This document shows, one piece after another, positions 21,697 through 26,971 of a DNA stretch of 26,971 nucleotides. Both the position numbers and the translations under genes were made by a program. Position 1 is the stretch's first letter, and each line of letters begins with the position of its first letter. The DNA is from Chloroflexota bacterium. Lineage in GTDB: Bacteria > Chloroflexota > Anaerolineae > Anaerolineales > DRMV01. Under the pieces are notes generated by a model. That model did no database searches. It saw only the letters and a program-made list of their open reading frames with translations, and was not told the origin of the DNA. The DNA is taken from contig JAADFA010000008.1 in the NCBI GenBank assembly GCA_013153135.1, positions 1 to 26,971 on the forward strand. The letters run 5' to 3'.

Positions 21697-21705
21697 ATTG
21701 TACCA
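21697..21705 (-). promoter_or_regulatory. Extended -10 promoter of the CBS-ACT gene
   Basis: TGG-TACAAT on the minus strand, 37 bp ahead of the ATG. Weak -35. The same nine bases occur in the divergent promoter at 21806-21814. Confidence 0.6.
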
Positions 21706-21805
21706 AAAGCCGACTTTGAGGATCTTAAATTCCGCGCACAAATTCCTCTGCTATGTTCATCCCGCGCGTTGTATTTGACTGTTGTGATGATTCGCTCGCG
21801 AACCT

Positions 21806-21814
21806 TGGTACAAT
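21806..21814 (+). promoter_or_regulatory. Extended -10 promoter of the HerA-like gene
   Basis: TGG-TACAAT, with the start site near 21821 and a leader of about 37 nt. No -35 hexamer is seen at the usual spacing. Confidence 0.6.
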
Positions 21815-21857
21815 CATGCATAACCATCCCCATACGCATTATGCTGAGGAGGGGTGA

Positions 21858-24362
21858 ATGTCCGCACAGAAATGGTTTCTCGGAAAGCGCTACGATCTCG
21901 ACGCTGGGCAGATGCTCGACGAGATTGTATGGTACGACCCCGATGACCTTACGACCCATGCGTTCATCGTGGGTATGACGGGCTCGGGCAAGACAGGTTT
22001 GGCCATTACCTTGCTGGAAGAGGCGGCTTTGGGGAAGGTCCCCGCCTTGCTCATCGACCCCAAAGGCGACCTCACCAACATTGGCCTGCATTTCCCCGAG
22101 CTGCGGCCTGAGGACTTTGCGCCCTGGGTTTCTCCTGACGAAGCGCGCCGTGAGGGCAAGACCGTGGAGCAAAAGGCTCGGGAACTGGCCGAACTGTGGC
22201 GCAAAGGCCTGGCTTCGTGGGGCATCGGACCCGACCGCATTCGCCAGCTGGCCGAATCGGTCGCATTCACCATCTTTACCCCAGGTTCCGACGCGGGTGT
22301 GCCTATCTCTATTCTTGCATCCTTGGCCGCGCCCAAAATGCCTTGGGAGGGCAATCAGGAACTCATTCTGGAACGTATCAACGGTACGGTAACCGCTCTG
22401 TTGGGCCTCGTCGGCCTGGATGATGTCGATCCCTTGCAATCCCGCGAGCATATTTTGCTGGCTAACATCTTCCGCCACGCGTGGTCTCAAGGCCGCGATC
22501 TTACCCTCGCGGATCTTATCCTCCAGGTCCAAAATCCGCCCTTTGACAAGCTGGGTGTGTTCGATCTGGAGACGTTCTTCCCCACAAAGGACCGGATGGC
22601 CTTGGCCATGCGGCTGAACAACATTTTGGCCGCGCCTACGTTCCAACCTTGGTTGCAAGGTGTGCCTTTGGACATCCCAAGCCTGTTGTGGACGCCCGAG
22701 GGCAAACCCCGGCACAGCGTGTTTTACTTGGCCCATCTCAGCGATCGCGAGCGCATGTTTTTCGTGACCCTGCTTTTTGCTGCCGTCGAAACATGGATGC
22801 GTACGCAACCGGGCAGTGACGCGCTGCGCGCGTTGTTGTATTTCGACGAGATCTACGGCTATTTGCCACCGACCGCGAACCCGCCTTCGAAACCACCCTT
22901 ATTGCGGATGCTTAAACAAGCGCGTGCGTTCGGCCTCGGGTTGGTGCTGGTTACCCAGAACCCGGTAGATATTGACTATAAGGCCTTGAGTAACGCGGGA
23001 ACTTGGTTTATTGGCCGTTTGCAAACCGAGCGCGATAAGCAACGCTTGCTCGATGGTCTGGAAGGCGCTGCCCCAGGCATGGATCGTCGCGCATACGATG
23101 ATTTGATTTCGCGCTTACGCAAACGGGTCTTTTTGCTACATAACGTGCACGAGCGCGAGCCCATTGTGTATCATACCCGCTGGGCTATGAATTATTTGCC
23201 TGGTCCCCTCACGCGAGCCCAGATCCCCGCGCTCAACCGCTTGCTCGGCGTGACCGAACCCGCGACGCATACCACGGCCGAACCTGCTGTGACCCCCACA
23301 ACCCCGCGCGCGGCTGAAACCACAACCCGGTCGAAGCCTGCTGGGTCCCCCACGCCCGCGATGGCCGAGCTCCCCGGCACACCCACGCGGCCACGCGTGC
23401 CCGGCGAGGAATACTTCTGGCCTGTCGAGGTCCCCGAATCCCGCGCTGCGCGCGAAGCCGGTATCGAAGGCGCGTACTTGGGTTTGGTCTATCGCCCTGC
23501 CCTGTGGGCCCAGGCCCGTGTGACTGTGGTGCGACCCAAGTACAACTTGGAGTGGGAGACGCTCTTCGCGGCCTTGGTCGAAGAGCCCAGCCGCCGGGTC
23601 GATTGGGACGCATGGCGCGCCCAGCCGCATGAGCCCGATTTCTTCGACCCCGAACCTGTTCCCGAGGCGCACTTTTTGCCCCTCGAGCCGCCCTGGACCC
23701 GTGCCTCGGATCTCAAACGATTACGCTCGTCGTTCCAGTCCTTCGTCGCGCGGCAGGTGCGGGTGCCTGTTCGGCTGCATAAACGGCTTAAGGTTTATGC
23801 GGGTCCCGAGGTGAGCGAAAGCCGCTTCAAACGACTCTTGCGCGAGGCCGCTCGACAGGGCTTAGAAAAAGACTTGGAAAAGGTTCGCCAAAAGTATCGC
23901 CGCAAGTTGGAGCGCTTACGCACCAAGTTGGCCCGGGAAGAGCGTGAGCTTGCACAAGAGATGGCCGAGTATGAACAGCGGAAGCAGGAAGAATGGGCGA
24001 CCCACGCGGAAAATATCTTGGGGCTTTTCCTCGGCCGCCGACGGCGCCTGACCACTTCCCTAACGAAACGCCGCATGACCAAACAGGTGCTCGCGGATAT
24101 TGAGGAGTCGAAGCAGGCTATCGCAGACTACAAAGCCCAAATTGAGGCTCTGGAAGCCGAGATGAACGAGGCTATGGAGGATGTGCGCGCGAAGTGGGCT
24201 GAGCTCCTCGAAGATGTGGAGACCCTTTGGGTGCGACCCTATAAACGTGAGGTTGAGGTGGAGATGTTTGGCATCGCGTGGATGCCCTTCCATGTTTACG
24301 ACACGGAAGACGGCTTGGTCGACGTTCCCGCGTTTCACGAGCCGCATGAGGTGGATGCATGA
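21858..24362 (+). CDS. HerA/DUF87-like ATPase with coiled-coil C-terminal region
   Basis: 834 residues. Residues 1-460 form a HerA/FtsK-type hexameric ATPase core: Walker A GMTGSGKT (39-46), LLIDPKGDLTNI (64-75), Walker B LLYFDEIYGYL (327-337 with D330-E331), sensor-like LVLVTQNPVDIDYKALSNAGTWFIGRL, and ERDKQRLLDGL. A Thr/Pro/Ala-rich linker (about 475-515) follows, then a region of unknown fold, then a long Lys/Glu/Arg-rich coiled coil (about 649-780) and a short strand-rich end. COG0433-type ATPases pump DNA or remodel complexes, often with NurA, which is not seen here. Walker A starts 38 residues from the N-terminus, so the N-terminal HAS barrel of HerA is missing or very short. GAGGAGGGG precedes the ATG at 21858. 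The CAP-domain gene follows 13 bp downstream. Confidence 0.88.
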   Translation: MSAQKWFLGKRYDLDAGQMLDEIVWYDPDDLTTHAFIVGMTGSGKTGLAITLLEEAALGKVPALLIDPKGDLTNIGLHFPELRPEDFAPWVSPDEARREGKTVEQKARELAELWRKGLASWGIGPDRIRQLAESVAFTIFTPGSDAGVPISILASLAAPKMPWEGNQELILERINGTVTALLGLVGLDDVDPLQSREHILLANIFRHAWSQGRDLTLADLILQVQNPPFDKLGVFDLETFFPTKDRMALAMRLNNILAAPTFQPWLQGVPLDIPSLLWTPEGKPRHSVFYLAHLSDRERMFFVTLLFAAVETWMRTQPGSDALRALLYFDEIYGYLPPTANPPSKPPLLRMLKQARAFGLGLVLVTQNPVDIDYKALSNAGTWFIGRLQTERDKQRLLDGLEGAAPGMDRRAYDDLISRLRKRVFLLHNVHEREPIVYHTRWAMNYLPGPLTRAQIPALNRLLGVTEPATHTTAEPAVTPTTPRAAETTTRSKPAGSPTPAMAELPGTPTRPRVPGEEYFWPVEVPESRAAREAGIEGAYLGLVYRPALWAQARVTVVRPKYNLEWETLFAALVEEPSRRVDWDAWRAQPHEPDFFDPEPVPEAHFLPLEPPWTRASDLKRLRSSFQSFVARQVRVPVRLHKRLKVYAGPEVSESRFKRLLREAARQGLEKDLEKVRQKYRRKLERLRTKLAREERELAQEMAEYEQRKQEEWATHAENILGLFLGRRRRLTTSLTKRRMTKQVLADIEESKQAIADYKAQIEALEAEMNEAMEDVRAKWAELLEDVETLWVRPYKREVEVEMFGIAWMPFHVYDTEDGLVDVPAFHEPHEVDA

Positions 24363-24375
24363 CCCGGAGTAAGCG

Positions 24376-25473
24376 ATGCGTGGGCTGACGTGGCTTGTCG
24401 GAATCTTGACCGTGTGGTGGACGTGGACGGGTTGCCTGCCCAACACGCCGGCCACCCCCACTTCCCTCGCGGATGTCGCGACCGCGGCAGCAGCGACCGC
24501 GAACGCGCTGGTGCAAACGATGATGCCGGCGACGGCCACACCTTCTTCTGTCGCGACGTTTACAACCCAGCCCACTTCCGCCCCTTCCGCGACGTTGACC
24601 GCGCCATCGCCACAGCTGCCGACCGCGAGCCCGCGCCCATCTCCCTCGCTGACGCACACGCTTAGCCCTACGCCCGTGCAAGCGACCGCGACCTCCGTGG
24701 CGCTGACCTCGACCTACCCTGGGCCAACGATGACACAGCCCGCGCCGACGCAGCTACCCTCGCCTACCTCGGTGCCGCCCACCGCGACGCGCCCGTCGGT
24801 TTCACCCACGCCCGTTTTGCCCACCGCTACCCTGTGGCCCGCGAGCTCTACGCCGCTGCCCCCTACACCGACCGCGACGCTCTTGTTACCCTCGCCTACA
24901 TCAACCGCCATACCGCCGACCCTAACGCCCATCCCCCCAAGCCCAACTCGGCAGCCATCCACGCCCACGGCCACATCCCAGCCGCCGAGCCCCACACCGT
25001 TGCCCCCTACGCCAACCGCGACGCCTTTGCCGCCCTCGCCTACGCCAACGCCGGCTGGTTGTGTGGCCACGCGCAATACCAGCTACGAGGCGGAATTGGT
25101 GACGCTCATCAACCAAGTGCGTCAACAAAATGGGGTGCCGCCAGTCGCGGTCCACACGGCTTTGAACCAAGCAGCGGCAGCACACAGCATGGATATGGCC
25201 TGTAACCACTTCTTTAGCCATACGGGTTCCGATGGCTCTTTGCCGTGGGACCGTACAGCGCGGTACGGTTACCCTGGAGGTACTATTGGGGAGATTATCT
25301 ACATGGGTTCAGGCAGCTTTGGCACCCCGGCTTCAGCTATCCGAGGCTGGCTCGACAGCCCATCCCATCGAGCCATTATGCTGGATGCGACCTACATACA
25401 TGTTGGCACGGGCGTTGCGTATGACCCAGGGACAAATATTACGTACTTTACCGCGGTGTTCGGTACGCCTTAA
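24376..25473 (+). CDS. Thr/Pro-rich stalk protein with CAP (SCP/PR1) domain
   Basis: 365 residues. The N-terminus (MRGLTWLVGILTVWWTWTGC) is a signal sequence ending in TGC at residue 20, a possible but non-standard lipobox because Trp precedes the Thr. Residues about 22-228 are a Thr/Pro/Ser/Ala stalk (TPTATPLPPSPTPT patterns). Residues about 235-365 are a bacterial CAP domain: LVTLINQVRQQNGVPPVAVHTALNQAAAAHSMDMACNHFFSHTGSDG, WLDSPSHRAIML and VGTGVAYD. Bacterial CAP proteins are secreted and mostly of unknown activity. The ATG at 24376 has CGGAG upstream and lies 13 bp past the HerA-like stop, so the two genes share a message, an unusual pairing of a cytoplasmic ATPase and a surface protein. 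Confidence 0.9.
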   Translation: MRGLTWLVGILTVWWTWTGCLPNTPATPTSLADVATAAAATANALVQTMMPATATPSSVATFTTQPTSAPSATLTAPSPQLPTASPRPSPSLTHTLSPTPVQATATSVALTSTYPGPTMTQPAPTQLPSPTSVPPTATRPSVSPTPVLPTATLWPASSTPLPPTPTATLLLPSPTSTAIPPTLTPIPPSPTRQPSTPTATSQPPSPTPLPPTPTATPLPPSPTPTPAGCVATRNTSYEAELVTLINQVRQQNGVPPVAVHTALNQAAAAHSMDMACNHFFSHTGSDGSLPWDRTARYGYPGGTIGEIIYMGSGSFGTPASAIRGWLDSPSHRAIMLDATYIHVGTGVAYDPGTNITYFTAVFGTP

Positions 25474-25497
25474 CGCGCGTCCAAGGTGCGGTACAAT
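25470..25497 (+). promoter_or_regulatory. Probable promoter of degV
   Basis: TTAACG (25470-25475), 16 bp, then TACAAT (25492-25497). The -35 overlaps the stop codon of the CAP gene. The start near 25504 leaves about 40 nt before the ATG. Confidence 0.5.
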
Positions 25498-25542
25498 ACC
25501 CCCCAACCCCTGACGGGCGGGTTTACGTTGAGGAGGCAATCC

Positions 25543-26397
25543 ATGAAGGTCGCGGTGGTAACCGATAGTACAGCCTACTTGCCCCGGGAGCATGTGGAGG
25601 CCTATGGCATTCGGGTGGTTCCTCTGCGCCTACATTGGGATGGCAAGACGTACCGGGACGGAGTCGACATTACGCCGGAGGCGTTCTATGCGCGCCTGCG
25701 CGCGTCGGACACCATTCCCACAACATCGCAACCACCGATGCAGGATTTCTTGGATACATTTCGTGCCCTCGCGAATGAGGGCTATGACGCGGTAGTGGCT
25801 GTGCTTATTTCATCGGGCATCAGCGGGACAGTGGCTAGCGCACTGGCTGCAGCGAACGAGTGTCGCATTCCCGTACGGGTGGTAGATACGCGTAGTACCT
25901 CGGTAGCTCAAGGTTGGATTGCGCTGGAAGCGGCTCAGCTGGCTCAACAAGGTGCGGATGTGGACGAGGTGGTGGCGCGGGCTGAAGCCGTACGAGAGCG
26001 CATGGCCATTTGGTTTGTGGTAGATACGTTGAAATACCTGCATAAAGGTGGCCGCATAGGTGGAGCATCGCGCTTTTTGGGCGCAATGCTCAACATTAAG
26101 CCTCTGCTTTATTTTACTCCTCACGGCACCATTGATGCCCTCGAGCGCGTGCGGACCAAGCGACGGGCGTTGTTGCGCATGGTGGACTTAGCGGTTCGAC
26201 ATGCGGGTGAGCGGCCTGTACACGTAGGGATAACGCATGCGGACGCGGCCGATACGGTCCGTGCGCTGGAGTATGAGCTGCAGCGTTGTTTGGAAGTGCG
26301 GGCGTGGCTGCGAGCTCCTCTCAGTCCCGTGCTGGGCGCCCATGTAGGGCCTGGTACCGTTGGACTAGCGGTGTATCCTGTATTGGATATGGATTAG
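25543..26397 (+). CDS. DegV family fatty-acid-binding protein
   Basis: 284 residues, the usual length. It begins MKVAVVTDSTAYLPREHVEAYGIRVVPL and carries the family blocks YRDGVDITPEAFYARL, PTTSQPPMQDFLDTF, LISSGISGTVASA, VVDTRSTSVAQGWIALEAA, LKYLHKGGRIGGASRFLGAMLNIKPLL and LGAHVGPGTVGLAVYP. DegV (FakB-type) proteins bind a fatty acid and present it to the kinase FakA for phosphorylation and entry into phospholipid synthesis; no fakA is in this window. The ATG at 25543 follows GAGGAGG; the longer frame contains the promoter. It ends before a convergent tRNA cluster with a shared hairpin. Confidence 0.94.
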   Translation: MKVAVVTDSTAYLPREHVEAYGIRVVPLRLHWDGKTYRDGVDITPEAFYARLRASDTIPTTSQPPMQDFLDTFRALANEGYDAVVAVLISSGISGTVASALAAANECRIPVRVVDTRSTSVAQGWIALEAAQLAQQGADVDEVVARAEAVRERMAIWFVVDTLKYLHKGGRIGGASRFLGAMLNIKPLLYFTPHGTIDALERVRTKRRALLRMVDLAVRHAGERPVHVGITHADAADTVRALEYELQRCLEVRAWLRAPLSPVLGAHVGPGTVGLAVYPVLDMD

Positions 26398-26441
26398 AAA
26401 AGGGTTCGGATACGAGCGAATAGGGGACGAGGCTTAAACGA

Positions 26442-26466
26442 CAAACGGCCAGCCGTGCGGCTGGCC
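26442..26466. terminator. Terminator between degV and the tRNA cluster
   Basis: GGCCAGCC (26447-26454), loop GTGC, GGCTGGCC (26459-26466). On the minus strand it is followed by GTTTGTCGTTT, which suits the end of the tRNA transcript. On the plus side the tail ATAGAAGTTT is weaker. Confidence 0.7.
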
Positions 26467-26477
26467 ATAGAAGTTTA

Positions 26478-26549
26478 AGGCGACGGCGGGATTCGAACCC
26501 GCGAATCAGGGCTTTGCAGGCCCCTGCCTTACCACTTGGCTACGTCGCC
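26478..26549 (-). tRNA. tRNA-Cys (anticodon GCA)
   Basis: 72 nt. Acceptor GGCGACG / CGTCGCC, discriminator U as usual for tRNA-Cys, anticodon loop CTGCAAA gives GCA, T arm GGTTCGAATCC. CCA is not encoded. Confidence 0.95.
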
Positions 26550-26556
26550 GGGTAGT

Positions 26557-26583
26557 GAAAAGGCCGAGGATGAGGCCTCGGCC
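26557..26583 (-). terminator. Hairpin with T-tract between tRNA-Gly and tRNA-Cys
   Basis: GGCCGAGG (26562-26569) pairs with CCTCGGCC (26576-26583) over a 6-base loop, and on the minus strand TTTTCACTACC follows. It may attenuate tRNA-Cys or serve as a processing signal. Confidence 0.5.
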
Positions 26584-26591
26584 CTGGTTGG

Positions 26592-26664
26592 AGCGGGCGA
26601 CCGGACTCGAACCGGCGACCTTCTCCTTGGCAAGGAGGCGTTCTACCAACTGAACTACGCCCGC
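26592..26664 (-). tRNA. tRNA-Gly (anticodon GCC)
   Basis: 73 nt. Acceptor GCGGGCG / CGCCCGC, discriminator U, D arm AGTTCAGTTGGTAGAACG, anticodon loop TTGCCAA gives GCC, T arm GGTTCGAGTCC. CCA is not encoded. Confidence 0.95.
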
Positions 26665-26707
26665 TCGCACTGCCTGGTCCCCCGGCGCCCTAAGAGGGCA
26701 AGCTGAG

Positions 26708-26780
<73 letters not shown>

Positions 26781-26804
26781 ACTTCCTGTCCAGAGGCACC
26801 TTGC

Positions 26805-26833
26805 ATTTTAATGCCTTCATCCAACCTTGTCAA
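26805..26833 (-). promoter_or_regulatory. Promoter of the tRNA-Phe/Gly/Cys cluster
   Basis: On the minus strand TTGACA (26828-26833), 17 bp, then TAAAAT (26805-26810). The -35 is a full match and the -10 matches five of six. The start site is about 18 nt before tRNA-Phe. Confidence 0.88.
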
Positions 26834-26899
26834 GCCCTGGTGAGCCGTGGGTGCACGCAAATCTTGTAGAAGTGAGAGATAAAAAAGGGGGCCAACCTG

Positions 26900-26908
26900 T
26901 GGTAGGAT
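26900..26908 (+). promoter_or_regulatory. Possible extended -10 of the right-edge gene
   Basis: TGG-TAGGAT, 36 bp before the ATG at 26945, with no recognisable -35 (the region is A-rich). Confidence 0.4.
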
Positions 26909-26944
26909 AGCCCTCATTACCAAACCCTCACAGGAGGCCCCGCC

Positions 26945-26971
26945 ATGGAGTTTACCATAGATTTCGTTGCC
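26945..26971 (+). CDS. Start of a gene cut by the right edge
   Basis: Nine codons are visible (MEFTIDFVA). AGGAGG lies about eight bases before the ATG and a possible promoter lies upstream, so a real gene start is likely. The product cannot be named from this fragment. Confidence 0.65.

Noticed and set aside
21597..22808. 403-codon minus-strand frame opposite the HerA-like gene
   Set aside because: It lies across the CBS start and the ATPase gene, whose P-loop and Walker B prove the plus strand is coding.
24714..25076. Similar Val/Gly open frame antisense to the CAP gene stalk
   Set aside because: Same artefact of the GC-rich codon repeat.

Overview
The window looks like chromosome from a moderately GC-rich bacterium, most likely a Chloroflexota member of the Anaerolineae type. 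The grounds are: two secreted or anchored proteins with very long Thr/Pro/Ala low-complexity tracts, intergenic heptanucleotide repeat clusters, a DUF2085 membrane protein, a COG2403/cyclic-2,3-diphosphoglycerate-synthetase-like protein and a large winged-helix protein resembling DUF505. These last two are common in archaea and thermophiles. An L,D-transpeptidase and a LysM/M23 protein imply a peptidoglycan wall, which argues against Dehalococcoidia. The lineage is inferred, not proven.

Layout. 1-271 (-): 5' part of an unrecognised gene with a probably leaderless promoter. 272-576: gene-free cluster of 7-bp tandem repeats around a GC palindrome. 577-6090 (-): envelope/redox block. It holds Trx-fold/DUF2085, TlpA-like thioredoxin, CcdA, Tat-exported L,D-transpeptidase and Era (probably one unit era-ldt-ccdA-tlpA ended by a hairpin), preceded by a thioredoxin-TPR gene with its own promoter and terminator. 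6220-7602 (-): MFS transporter, followed by tRNA-Arg(TCG). 7993-9210 (+): LysM/M23 protein between a consensus promoter and a strong terminator. 9297-11938 (-): operon RNase H1 / HprK-like P-loop protein / flippase-like membrane protein. 11976-13730 (+): anchored Thr/Pro-rich protein and M42 aminopeptidase, divergent from the RNase H operon with overlapping -10 elements. 13899-16676 (-): two-gene unit of unknown function (DUF505-like plus a 240-aa partner). 16883-18214 (+): COG2403 protein, divergent from it. 18294-20441 (-): sugar-phosphate nucleotidyltransferase and alanine dehydrogenase. 20442-21006: 565 bp without a convincing gene but rich in hairpins. 21007-21660 (-): CBS-CBS-ACT protein. 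21858-25473 (+): HerA/DUF87-like ATPase with a coiled-coil tail, then a Thr/Pro-rich CAP-domain protein. 25543-26397 (+): DegV. 26478-26780 (-): tRNA-Phe/Gly/Cys cluster. 26945-26971 (+): first nine codons of another gene.

How the genes work together. CcdA, the TlpA-like protein and the Trx-fold proteins can pass electrons for extracytoplasmic thiol chemistry. The L,D-transpeptidase and LysM/M23 protein act on the wall. Most genes have clear Shine-Dalgarno sequences (GGAGG or close), which decided most starts. Many promoters carry an extended -10 of the form TGG-TAnnnT with a poor -35, which looks like a house style here. I found no CRISPR array, transposase or phage gene. The most novel-looking parts are the DUF505-like two-gene unit with its repeat-bearing promoter, the heptamer-repeat cluster reaching into a leaderless promoter, and the RNase H / HprK-like / flippase operon.
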